This document shows positions 6,555 through 14,104 of a DNA stretch of 64,000 nucleotides, in pieces. Both the position numbers and the translations under genes were made by a program. The notes beneath the pieces were generated by a model. That model saw only the letters and a list, made by a program, of their open reading frames with translations. It was not told the DNA's origin and ran no database searches. Position 1 is the first letter of the stretch; each line of letters opens with the position of its first letter. This DNA comes from Sandaracinobacteroides sp039808025 (GTDB lineage: Bacteria; Pseudomonadota; Alphaproteobacteria; Sphingomonadales; Sphingomonadaceae), in the NCBI GenBank assembly GCA_039808025.1, contig JBDHSK010000007.1, positions 1 through 64,000 on the forward strand. Direction: 5' to 3'.

Positions 6555-8852
6555 ATGGAACAGGTACGCGAAAAGGTCATCGATCCGGTCTGTGGCATGA
6601 CGGTCGACCCGTCGACGACGCCACACCATGTGCACCATCACGGGAACGCGGTGTATTTCTGTTCGGCCGGTTGCAAGGTGAAGTTCCTGGCTGACCCCGA
6701 CCGTTACGCCGATGGCCCGCCCGCGCCCGAGGCCGGGCCGCCGGGCACCTTGTACACCTGCCCGATGGACCCCGAGATCGTGCAGGATCACCCCGGTGCC
6801 TGCCCGATCTGCGGCATGGCGCTTGAGCCGATGCTGCCTACCGCCGCCAGCGGCCCCAACCCCGAGCTGGTCGATTTCCGCCGTCGCTTCGCGGTGGCGG
6901 CAGCGCTGACGGTGCCGGTGGTGGGGTTGGCGATGGGGGCGCACCTGTTCCCGGCTCTGCACGATCTGGTGCCGTCGCGGCTGTCGGCGGTTCTCCAGAT
7001 GCTGCTGACTGCGCCGGTGGTGCTGTGGGCGGGCTGGCCGTTCTTCCAGCGCGGCTGGGCGTCGGTGGTGCGGCGGCGCTTCAACATGTTCACGCTGATT
7101 GCCCTTGGCACCGGCGTTGCCTTCCTGTGGTCACTGGCGGCGGTGCTGGCGCCCGGCCTGTTCCCGCCGGCCTTCCACACCCACGAAGGCGTGCCGGTAT
7201 ATTTCGAGGCGGCAGCGATGATCGTGACCTTGGTGCTGCTGGGGCAGATCCTTGAACTGGGCGCCCGCGACCGCACCTCGGGGGCCATTCGGGCGCTGCT
7301 AGACCTGACCCCGAAGACAGCTTTGCGGCTGACCGATTGCGGCCATGAGCGGGAAGTGGCTGTGGCCAAGGTGCAGGTGGGCGATCGTTTGCGGGTGCGC
7401 CCCGGCGAGGCCGTTCCGGTGGATGGCGTGGTGGAAGAAGGCGCCTCGGCCATCGACGAAGCGCTGGTGACGGGTGAATCACTGCCACGCCGTGTGCATG
7501 CGGGCGACCATGTGCGGGCCGGCACGCTCAACCGTCAGGGGTCGCTGGTGATGCGCGCCGAGGCGGTTGGCCAGCAGACGATGCTGGCGCGTATCGTGCG
7601 CATGGTGGCCGATGCCCAGCGCAGCCGCGCCCCCATCCAGCGCATCGCAGACAAGGTTTCCGGCTGGTTCGTGCCAGCGGTGATTGCGGCGGCGCTGCTG
7701 GCCTTTGCTGCGTGGGCAGCCGTCGGGCCGGAACCACGCTTTTCCTATGCCCTGCTGGCGGCGATCTCGGTACTGATCATCGCCTGCCCCTGTGCCCTGG
7801 GGCTGGCAACCCCGATGTCGATCATGGTGGGGGTGGGGGCGGGCGCCGAAGCCGGGGTGCTGGTGCGCGACGCCACGGCGCTGGAGCAGATGGCCAAGGT
7901 TGATACGCTGGTGATCGACAAGACCGGAACGCTGACCGAGGGACGGCCCGCTGTAACCGGCCTGTTCGCGCAAGGGATGACGGAAGATGAACTGCTGGCG
8001 CAGGCGGCAGCGGTCGAGCGTCTGTCGGAGCATCCGCTGGGGGAGGCGATCGTTGCAGCGGCACGGGCGCGCGGGCTGGCCATTGCCGATGCCAGCGGTT
8101 TCGACGCGCCCTCGGGGCGCGGTGTGGTGGCCAGCGTTGGCAGCCGGCAGGTGCATATCGGCAACGCCCGCTTTCTGGGGGAACAGGGCATCGCTGTCGC
8201 AGCGATGGAGGATCAGGCCCGCCGCTGGCGCCGGAATGGCACAACGGCGGTGCTGGTGGCAGTAGACGGTGTCGCGGCCGGAGTCATTGCCGTGGCCGAC
8301 CCGGTGAAGGCGTCGACAGCACCCGCCATTGCGGCGCTGAAGGCCCATGGCATCAGGCTGGTGATGGCAAGTGGCGACAAACGCCAGACCGCCGAGGCGG
8401 TGGCCCGCCAGTTGGGGATCGATGACGTGGAAGCCGAGGTGTTGCCGGAAGACAAGGCAGCGCTGGTGCAACGCCTGCAGCGACAGGGCCGAGTGGTGGC
8501 GATGGCGGGCGACGGTGTGAACGATGCCCCGGCGCTGGCGGCGGCAGACGTGGGGATCGCCATGGGCAGCGGCACCGACGCCGCCATCGAGGCAGCCGGT
8601 ATCACCTTGCTGCACGGCGATCTGGGCGGGATCGTCAAGGCGCGGACGCTTTCGGAAAAGACCATGGCCAACATCCGTCAGAACCTGATGTTTGCCTTCG
8701 GCTATAATGCCGCCGGTATTCCCATTGCCGCCGGGCTTTTGTACCCGGCCTTCGGAATTCTGTTGTCGCCCATCGTGGCGGCGGTGGCGATGTCGCTGTC
8801 GTCGGTGAGCGTGGTGTATAACGCCTTGCGGCTGAAAGGCGCCTTGCAATGA
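6555..8852 (+). CDS. copA: Copper-exporting P1B-type ATPase
   Basis: This inner-membrane Cu(I) exporter has about 765 residues. The N-terminus has a YHS-like metal domain (DPVCGMTVDP ... YFCSAGCKVKF) and a heavy-metal-binding domain (YTCPMDPEIVQDHPGACPIC) instead of classic HMA domains. The core follows: a transmembrane CPC motif in IIACPCALGLATP at about residue 411, the phosphorylated aspartate in DKTGT near 455, and the hinge GDGVNDAPAL near 651. An upstream GTG at 6534 is in frame but lies inside the putative promoter, so the ATG at 6555 is preferred. The stop overlaps the cueR ATG by 4 bp. The symbol copA is also used for the oxidase; actP or copF would avoid confusion. Confidence 0.95.
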   Translation: MEQVREKVIDPVCGMTVDPSTTPHHVHHHGNAVYFCSAGCKVKFLADPDRYADGPPAPEAGPPGTLYTCPMDPEIVQDHPGACPICGMALEPMLPTAASGPNPELVDFRRRFAVAAALTVPVVGLAMGAHLFPALHDLVPSRLSAVLQMLLTAPVVLWAGWPFFQRGWASVVRRRFNMFTLIALGTGVAFLWSLAAVLAPGLFPPAFHTHEGVPVYFEAAAMIVTLVLLGQILELGARDRTSGAIRALLDLTPKTALRLTDCGHEREVAVAKVQVGDRLRVRPGEAVPVDGVVEEGASAIDEALVTGESLPRRVHAGDHVRAGTLNRQGSLVMRAEAVGQQTMLARIVRMVADAQRSRAPIQRIADKVSGWFVPAVIAAALLAFAAWAAVGPEPRFSYALLAAISVLIIACPCALGLATPMSIMVGVGAGAEAGVLVRDATALEQMAKVDTLVIDKTGTLTEGRPAVTGLFAQGMTEDELLAQAAAVERLSEHPLGEAIVAAARARGLAIADASGFDAPSGRGVVASVGSRQVHIGNARFLGEQGIAVAAMEDQARRWRRNGTTAVLVAVDGVAAGVIAVADPVKASTAPAIAALKAHGIRLVMASGDKRQTAEAVARQLGIDDVEAEVLPEDKAALVQRLQRQGRVVAMAGDGVNDAPALAAADVGIAMGSGTDAAIEAAGITLLHGDLGGIVKARTLSEKTMANIRQNLMFAFGYNAAGIPIAAGLLYPAFGILLSPIVAAVAMSLSSVSVVYNALRLKGALQ

Positions 8853-9241
8853 AGATCGGGGAAGTCTCGGCCCGCGTCGGGGTATCGGCCCGCATGATCC
8901 GCCACTACGAAGAGATCGGGCTGGTGCCCAAACCGTTGCGGCGGGAGAGCGGCTATCGCGATTACGGGCAGGCTGATGTCCAGCGGCTTATCTTCATTGC
9001 CAATGCCCGTGATCTGGGGTTTTCGATCGACGAAATCGCCGCCCTGCTTGACCTGTGGTCGAACGAGCATCGCTCGAGTGCTGATGTGAAGGCAATGGCG
9101 CTGGCGCGCGCGGATGAACTGGGGCGCAAGGCGGAATCGCTGCAGCAGATGCGTCGCGAACTGCTGACGCTTGCCGATTGTTGCCATGGCGACGATCGGC
9201 CCGAATGTCCGATCATGGATCGCATCGCCGGACGCGGCTGA
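8849..9241 (+). CDS. cueR: Cu(I)-responsive MerR-family regulator CueR
   Basis: This 130-residue regulator has an N-terminal MerR winged helix (MKIGEVSARVGVSARMIRHY, then RRESGYRDY), a coiled-coil dimerisation helix and a C-terminal metal loop CCHGDDRPECPI. Cys112 and Cys120 match in position the two copper ligands of E. coli CueR. It should sense Cu(I) and activate the copper ATPase operon and the copAB operon through the dyads at 6448-6478 and 6518-6548. It overlaps the ATPase gene, so it is probably autoregulated with it. Confidence 0.95.
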   Translation: MKIGEVSARVGVSARMIRHYEEIGLVPKPLRRESGYRDYGQADVQRLIFIANARDLGFSIDEIAALLDLWSNEHRSSADVKAMALARADELGRKAESLQQMRRELLTLADCCHGDDRPECPIMDRIAGRG

Positions 9242-9276
9242 TCGGCCTGCGGCAGAGTGGCGCGTCTGCCGGGCCT

Positions 9277-9304
9277 TATAATATGCACCCAAAATGCATA
9301 TTAT
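9277..9304. promoter_or_regulatory. NsrR-like operator: perfect 27-bp inverted repeat overlapping a -10 box
   Basis: ATAATATGCA (9278-9287), a 7-nt spacer CCCAAAA, and TGCATATTAT (9295-9304) form a perfect 10-bp dyad. The half-sites match the ATGCAT-type NsrR (Rrf2 family, nitric-oxide-sensing) consensus, roughly AAnATGCA ... TGCATnTT. A consensus -10 hexamer TATAAT (9277-9282) overlaps the left arm, which would suit repression. The site lies about 70 bp upstream of the FmdE-domain gene. Confidence 0.6.
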
Positions 9305-9371
9305 TTCAGCAAGGCTGGCATCGCACCTCGGTGTGGCGGCAGCCGGCAACCACCAGCATTGCGAGGACAGC

Positions 9372-9992
9372 ATGGGTTTCCCGGCCTTTTTCGATACCGC
9401 CCCCACCATCACCGTTACCGATCCTCTGGCTGAGTTTCTGGGCGCTGCGCGTGATGGGATCATGACCTATGGCTATGCCGATGTGGTGCGGATGGCCGGC
9501 CATTCCTGCCCGACGGTTGCTGGCGCCTATCTGATGGTGCGCGCCGGCCTGAAAGCGCTCTATGGCGACCAGCTGCCAGAGCGTGGCGGGCTTGAGGTGT
9601 TCATGCGTGACCCCCGTGACGAGGGCACCACCGGCGTGACGGCTTCGGTTGCCACCCTGCTGACGGGCGCCGCCCCGGAAACCGGTTTTGGCGGCATTGC
9701 CGGCAAGTTCGTGCGCCGGGGCCTGCTGCACTTTTCGGCGCCGATCGACTGCGTGATGGCGCTGCGAAGGCAGGATACTGGCGCCGGGGTGCTGGTCGAT
9801 CTCGATGCCTCGGTGGTGCCGCCAGCCGCGGAAATGCGGCAGCTGTTTCCCGTGGTGCTGGGTGAGGCGCCCGATGCCGCCGCCCGCGCAAAATTCGGGG
9901 CTTTGTGGCAGCAGCGGGTGGCAGCGATGCTGACCGATCATGCCGACGACCCGGCGCTGGTGTCGGTCGAGACGTGGCGGGCGGTGGCCTGA
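9372..9992 (+). CDS. FmdE-domain protein
   Basis: This is a 206-residue cytoplasmic protein. Residues about 37-60 (YADVVRMAGHSCPTVAGAYL) match the FmdE-type motif G-H-x-C-P-G/T ... G, in which His44 and Cys46 would be metal or thiol ligands. FmdE domains were named from formylmethanofuran dehydrogenase operons, but stand-alone bacterial members have no agreed function. The start at 9372 follows GAGGACAG; upstream in-frame codons fall inside the operator. It is followed at 31 bp by an AhpD-like gene, and both appear to sit under the NsrR-like dyad at 9278-9304. Confidence 0.7.
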   Translation: MGFPAFFDTAPTITVTDPLAEFLGAARDGIMTYGYADVVRMAGHSCPTVAGAYLMVRAGLKALYGDQLPERGGLEVFMRDPRDEGTTGVTASVATLLTGAAPETGFGGIAGKFVRRGLLHFSAPIDCVMALRRQDTGAGVLVDLDASVVPPAAEMRQLFPVVLGEAPDAAARAKFGALWQQRVAAMLTDHADDPALVSVETWRAVA

Positions 9993-10023
9993 GCGGCCAC
10001 CCCCGGCTTTCCGGAAAGGACAG

Positions 10024-10485
10024 ATGATGGAGCCGAGACTCGATTACTTCGCAAGGGCACCCAAGCTGATGCAGGCGGTGCTTGCGCTCAACAAGGCGGT
10101 GGACGACAGCGGCCTCGAACGCGGCCTGCTGCATCTGGTGAAGCTGCGGGCTTCGCAGATCAATGGCTGTTCCTACTGTGTCGACATGCACAGCCGCGAA
10201 GCCCGCGCTGATGGCGAGAGCGAGCAGCGGCTGTACCTGGTAGCGGCGTGGAAGGAATCGCCGCTGTTCACCGGGCGCGAGCGGGCGGCGTTCCGCTGGG
10301 TGGAGGCTGTTACTCTGATTTCCGAAAACGGGGTTCCCGATGCCCTTTATGCCGACATGCTGAAGCATTTCAGCGAGGAAGACCTGGTGAAGCTGACGGT
10401 GGCGGTGGCCATGATCAACACCTGGAATCGGCTCAGTGTGTCATTCCATGCCATCCACCCGGTTCAGCACGCCAGCGAAGGCTGA
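10024..10485 (+). CDS. Carboxymuconolactone decarboxylase / AhpD-like alkylhydroperoxidase
   Basis: This 153-residue all-helical protein carries the AhpD core at about residues 40-60: LRASQINGCSYCVDMHSREA, with redox-active Cys49-x-x-Cys52 and His56. Such proteins reduce peroxides or reactive nitrogen products using a CxxC pair. Two ATGs occur in tandem (10024 and 10027) after the strong Shine-Dalgarno GGAAAGGA; the first is used. It is probably co-transcribed with the FmdE-domain gene. Its 3' end overlaps the convergent hydrolase gene by 22 bp. Confidence 0.88.
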   Translation: MMEPRLDYFARAPKLMQAVLALNKAVDDSGLERGLLHLVKLRASQINGCSYCVDMHSREARADGESEQRLYLVAAWKESPLFTGRERAAFRWVEAVTLISENGVPDALYADMLKHFSEEDLVKLTVAVAMINTWNRLSVSFHAIHPVQHASEG

Positions 10486-11741
10486 TCTCCGCTTAGCGCC
10501 ATCAGAACCTGCCGTTCGATCAGCGGATAGAAGGGGTTGGCGGTAATGCGCACCACGCCGGGGGCCAATCCGCGTTCGCCCCGGCGGACACCGTCTGCGG
10601 GGTTGAACCTATAGATCGCATCATCTAGCGCGAATGGCAGGGCAACGTGCGACAGTGACAGCACATCGGGTGGCCAGGGCAGGGAGACTCCCTGATCGTC
10701 GGCCATCTGCACGGATGGCGGCGGGCCGGCGCCCAGTACCTCGGCCAGCGCCGGAGACTCGGGAAGCAGCGACCGGTTGACATCGAACAGCAGCAGGCGG
10801 TCGTGGCGGGCGGGCTGGTTAGCGGGAAGGCGGGCGAACAGGTCCGTCACCACGGCGCGGCTGGAAACGGTGGCGTCGACCACCGACTGAAACGCCAGCA
10901 CCGGCGGCAGACTGTCAAGTTTCCCGGCCTGTTCAGCACGATCGAGCAGCCTCTGCACATCGACAGTGAGCTTCTGGCTCTGCACGGCGGCATGAACGGG
11001 AAAGCTGGCATATTTGCAGGGGTTGTCTTCCGGTTTCAGAGTCAGCCAGGCGGCATGTTCGAACGCCGGGAAGATCGCCGGCCACCCCGCTATTCCGGCA
11101 AAGCGGGCATGGCGGCCGATGCCGATCATCGGTGACAGCAGAACAAGGTGCCTGACCGGCAGAAGGCGGTCATCGAACAGGCCGGATAGCGCGTAATGAA
11201 GGGCAAGTGCGGCGCCGTTGGAATAGCCGATCAGGCTGACTGGCCCCCCCGCTGCGAGGTGGCCGGCCGCGCGCATCGCCAGCGCCACGGCCGCCTTCCA
11301 CTGCTGGCGGCTGACATGGGCGAGCGCCGCCGGGGCGGTGCCATGGCCGGGCAGGCGCAACACGATGGCGACAAAGCCGGCCTGCTGCACGGCCAGCGCC
11401 AGCCCCCGCAGCGACCACGGGCTGTCAGTCAGGCCATGCAGCAGCACCACGGCGCCGCGTATTGGCGCTGAAGGACGCAGCAACTGGCTGCTGTTCCACG
11501 GGTGAATGGACATGCCGGGGGCATAGCGGCCGGTGCGGGCAGTACCGGCGATATGCTTTTCGACATAGCGCATGGTGCGGCGCTCGCGCTTCAGCCAGCC
11601 CGACCAGCCCATGCGGTGCAAACGCCAGGCCGGGGGTTCAGGGGGTGGCCGCTTGTGCCAGCTTTCCAGCGGCCCGAACCGCCACATCCAGCCGGCACGA
11701 CCCACGGCCAGCAGCGCCACAGTGGCGATCACCAGCCACAC
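10464..11741 (-). CDS. Membrane-anchored alpha/beta hydrolase (paralogue 1)
   Basis: This 425-residue protein has an N-terminal hydrophobic anchor (residues 1-20) and then an alpha/beta-hydrolase fold. The oxyanion-loop motif LLHGLTDSPWSL is at about 100-111, and RLPGHGT follows near 129. The nucleophile elbow GYSNGA puts the catalytic Ser at 174. The substrate is not predictable; the HGLTDSP-type loop is seen in lipase/esterase-like serine hydrolases. It lies 14 bp downstream of a longer paralogue, so the pair is a tandem duplication in one operon. It overlaps the convergent AhpD-like gene by 22 bp. Confidence 0.82.
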   Translation of the reverse strand: MWLVIATVALLAVGRAGWMWRFGPLESWHKRPPPEPPAWRLHRMGWSGWLKRERRTMRYVEKHIAGTARTGRYAPGMSIHPWNSSQLLRPSAPIRGAVVLLHGLTDSPWSLRGLALAVQQAGFVAIVLRLPGHGTAPAALAHVSRQQWKAAVALAMRAAGHLAAGGPVSLIGYSNGAALALHYALSGLFDDRLLPVRHLVLLSPMIGIGRHARFAGIAGWPAIFPAFEHAAWLTLKPEDNPCKYASFPVHAAVQSQKLTVDVQRLLDRAEQAGKLDSLPPVLAFQSVVDATVSSRAVVTDLFARLPANQPARHDRLLLFDVNRSLLPESPALAEVLGAGPPPSVQMADDQGVSLPWPPDVLSLSHVALPFALDDAIYRFNPADGVRRGERGLAPGVVRITANPFYPLIERQVLMALSGDQPSLAC

Positions 11742-11755
11742 CAGAGCGGGAACAG

Positions 11756-13192
11756 TCAGTTGATGGCCTCGGCGATGCGGGCGTGCATATAGGCGTAAAA
11801 GGGGTTCGAGGAGGCGCGCTCGAAGGTTCCCATGCCAACCGACAGCACCCCCCGCTCACCGCGCAGCGCCATGGCCCCCAGTTGTACACCCTGTTTGTCG
11901 GCCGGGTCAGGGTCGATGCCGTAGAGGCCGTCGGACGGCGGGAAGGGCAGGGCGATATGAGACAGCGAGTAGAAGTTGCGCGGATAGGGAATGGCGAGCG
12001 CCGAGACCTCTTCGCTGGCGCTTCCGGCCGCCCAGTGGCGGATGCGGCTCGCTGTGTCGCTATCGCTCTCGATGAGGGTAGTAGCGAAGGGGCGCGGTCC
12101 GGAGGGCAGGAAGGTCTGGCGGGCATTGGTGGCGCGGCTCTGGATCAGCGGGCCAACATAGGCGCGACGGTTGATGTCGAACAGCACCAGTTCCGAGCCG
12201 TTGGCCGGAAGCAGATCATAGAGGTTGCGGAGCACCGCCGGGGCGCTGACGGTTGAATCGACCACCGACAGGAAGGTGAGGACGGGGGGAAGCTTTTTGA
12301 CCCGTCTGTCAACCCGTGCTTTGGCCATGCGTTCATCGAGGTGGACGGTGAGGCGATGCCCCTGGACCCCGCCATTGACGGGGAAGCTGTTGTATTTGAA
12401 CGGGTTGTATTCCGGAAGGATATCAAGCCAGGCGGCGTTGGCCATGGCTGGCAGGAAGGCGGGCCAGCCCGCCACCCCGGCAAAACGGGCAAAGGGAGTA
12501 AGCCCGATCATCGGCGAGACCAGCACCAGCTTCTGCGGCATGCCGAGCGCCGGGTCTTTGGTGGCATCGAGAGCGTGGATGACAGCGAGCGTGGCGCCGT
12601 TGGAATAGCCGACCAGATGCAGCGGCCTGCCCGGCGCCAGGCGCATGGCCTCGCGCACCGCCAGACGGGCGGCGGCCTCCCAGTCCTCGGCTTTGGCCCT
12701 GGCAAGCCCGGCAGGCACCGTGCCGTGGCCGGGCAGGCGTATTGCCACCACGGCATAGCCGTTGGCGCGATAAAGCTCACCGATATGGCGCAGGCTGTAG
12801 GGGGAGTCGGTCATGCCGTGCAGCAGCACCGCCACGCCAGCCGGCGGCCCGACGGGCGCTAGGGTGAAGCTGCGGTTCCAGTTGTGCGCCAGCGAGGGCG
12901 GATACATCGGCGCCTTCACCCAATAGCGGTTGGAGGCGATGCGCTGCGGCGCGGGCAGCGGGTCGACGATTTCGCGGCGCACCTCGTCCATCACGGCCTG
13001 CTCGCGTTTCAGCCACTGCTGCCAGTCCATCGAGGCGATCTCTGCGGCAGTGGCGTCGTTCGGGGCCTTGGTGTGCCAGGATTGCAGCTCAGGCCCGCGC
13101 AACGACTCGATACCGCGCACCACGAAGATCGCCACAAGCAGGAAGAAGGCCGTCTTCAGAGCAAAGCGGAAGAATCGCCAGATGGTCTGCAT
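11756..13192 (-). CDS. Membrane-anchored alpha/beta hydrolase (paralogue 2)
   Basis: This 478-residue protein has an N-terminal transmembrane helix (about residues 8-26, AFFLLVAIFVV). It shares with its downstream neighbour the SWHTKAP linker, the LLHGMTDSPYSL oxyanion segment, RLPGHGTVPAGLA, and the GYSNGA elbow with Ser197. The FARFAGVAGWPAFLPA and YNSFPVNGGVQ segments are also conserved between the two copies. It is probably an inner-membrane-tethered esterase or lipase facing the periplasm. First gene of the pair; divergent from the urcA-type gene. Confidence 0.82.
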   Translation of the reverse strand: MQTIWRFFRFALKTAFFLLVAIFVVRGIESLRGPELQSWHTKAPNDATAAEIASMDWQQWLKREQAVMDEVRREIVDPLPAPQRIASNRYWVKAPMYPPSLAHNWNRSFTLAPVGPPAGVAVLLHGMTDSPYSLRHIGELYRANGYAVVAIRLPGHGTVPAGLARAKAEDWEAAARLAVREAMRLAPGRPLHLVGYSNGATLAVIHALDATKDPALGMPQKLVLVSPMIGLTPFARFAGVAGWPAFLPAMANAAWLDILPEYNPFKYNSFPVNGGVQGHRLTVHLDERMAKARVDRRVKKLPPVLTFLSVVDSTVSAPAVLRNLYDLLPANGSELVLFDINRRAYVGPLIQSRATNARQTFLPSGPRPFATTLIESDSDTASRIRHWAAGSASEEVSALAIPYPRNFYSLSHIALPFPPSDGLYGIDPDPADKQGVQLGAMALRGERGVLSVGMGTFERASSNPFYAYMHARIAEAIN

Positions 13193-13362
13193 CGGTAGAT
13201 GCTAGCGAGGGCGAGCTCCGGCGTCCATGCAGCGGGCCGGAGCAAAAAAAGTACGATTACATGTTTTTCTAACGCTGGACTAACGATGGGTTGGCGGCAC
13301 CGGGTGCATAGGAGACACATGGCCGGTGGCAAAGGGCTTCCGGCAAAAAGTGGAGAAGACCG

Positions 13363-13671
13363 ATGACCAGCAAAACCATCCTCACCCTCGCCGTTGCCGC
13401 TTTCATCGTACCGGGTGCCGCTCAGGCCGGTGTGATGGCAGGAAGCGTCAGCAAGGCCGTCAGCTATGCGGATATCAACCTGGCATCCGCCAGTGGCGAG
13501 CATGAACTCGACCAGCGGATCGCCCTGACCGCCCGCCAGCTGTGCCGCAAGGTGAACCGCGAACTGTCGTCGCAGATTGCCTGTCAGGCCAACACGTTGG
13601 CGAATGCTGCTCCGCGCGCCGATGCGGTTGTCTATGCTGCCCGCTTCGGAGGCAAGACGGCTGAAGGCTGA
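13363..13671 (+). CDS. UrcA family protein
   Basis: This 102-residue secreted protein has a signal peptide ending AAQA (about residue 22). The mature part has the UrcA layout: VSYADINLASASGEHELDQR, then IALTARQLC ... IACQANTLANA, with two cysteines likely to form a disulphide. UrcA proteins are common in sphingomonads and related alphaproteobacteria; their function is unknown. GGAGAAG precedes the ATG. A strong hairpin (13692-13722) follows. Confidence 0.85.
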   Translation: MTSKTILTLAVAAFIVPGAAQAGVMAGSVSKAVSYADINLASASGEHELDQRIALTARQLCRKVNRELSSQIACQANTLANAAPRADAVVYAARFGGKTAEG

Positions 13672-13691
13672 TATTACCGCACTGACACCAA

Positions 13692-13722
13692 TACCGCCGG
13701 AGTTGGAAATACTCCGGCGGTA
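13692..13722. terminator. Perfect 12-bp hairpin downstream of the UrcA gene
   Basis: TACCGCCGGAGT and ACTCCGGCGGTA pair perfectly over 12 bp around a 7-nt loop. It begins about 20 bp after the UrcA stop and ends 50 bp before the low-GC gene at 13772. There is no U-tract, so termination efficiency is uncertain. It insulates the UrcA gene from the YcaO locus. Confidence 0.6.
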
Positions 13723-13771
13723 GTGTATGTAAACAGCGGCTGACCGCCATTCCAATATCCGGAGAGTTCCT

Positions 13772-14074
13772 ATGATCATCAAGGACAGATCGGAGACAGC
13801 TATGCCCAAGATGCGCGAAGTATTTGCCATAAGGCGTAATGATGATTACGTATTTGCAGTTTCTGTTACCAAGGTATCAAAAAATCAACCGAGTATGGTG
13901 GATGAAAAAATTATCCAGGAACTTCAGGAAATGGAAAAGATAGCAGATAGCCGGGGAATAGTGTTTCATGCATTCCCGTTTGATCCTTCCTTGGATCGTT
14001 CTAAATTTATGAAATCATTTACAGAAATGATCGCCAGTTTTATTGCATCTGATCGCCCGCCGGATGAGAACTGA
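13772..14074 (+). CDS. Low-GC 100-residue protein of unknown function preceding ycaO
   Basis: This is a 100-residue soluble, charged protein with no cysteine and no signal or membrane segment. The predicted fold alternates strand and helix (YVFAVSVTKV, a Glu/Lys-rich helix EKIIQELQEMEKI, then IVFHAFPFD and a helix SFTEMIASFI). It has no Gly/Cys/Ser-rich core, so it is not an obvious ribosomally made precursor. GGAGAG precedes the ATG at 13772; an in-frame ATG at 13802 also follows a GGAG. By eye its GC content is about 40-45%, well below the flanks. It ends 30 bp before ycaO and shares its strand, so it is probably in the operon. I do not recognise the family. Confidence 0.72.
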   Translation: MIIKDRSETAMPKMREVFAIRRNDDYVFAVSVTKVSKNQPSMVDEKIIQELQEMEKIADSRGIVFHAFPFDPSLDRSKFMKSFTEMIASFIASDRPPDEN

Positions 14075-14104
14075 CAAATTGCGGCACTTGCACTGAGCCA
14101 TCAG

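Noticed and set aside
7479..8849. A 456-residue open frame antisense to the copper ATPase
   Set aside because: It is a reverse-strand shadow of a P-type ATPase with all motifs intact; its translation is His/Arg/Gln-rich with no recognisable domain.
13269..13284. CtrA-like CTAA-N7-CTAAC before the UrcA gene
   Set aside because: Two mismatches to the CtrA consensus, one in each half; too weak to claim.
13672..14104. A hidden RiPP precursor between the UrcA gene and ycaO
   Set aside because: No ORF with a leader followed by a Gly/Cys/Ser/Thr-rich core is present in this stretch; the only plausible gene is the 100-residue protein, which does not look like a precursor.
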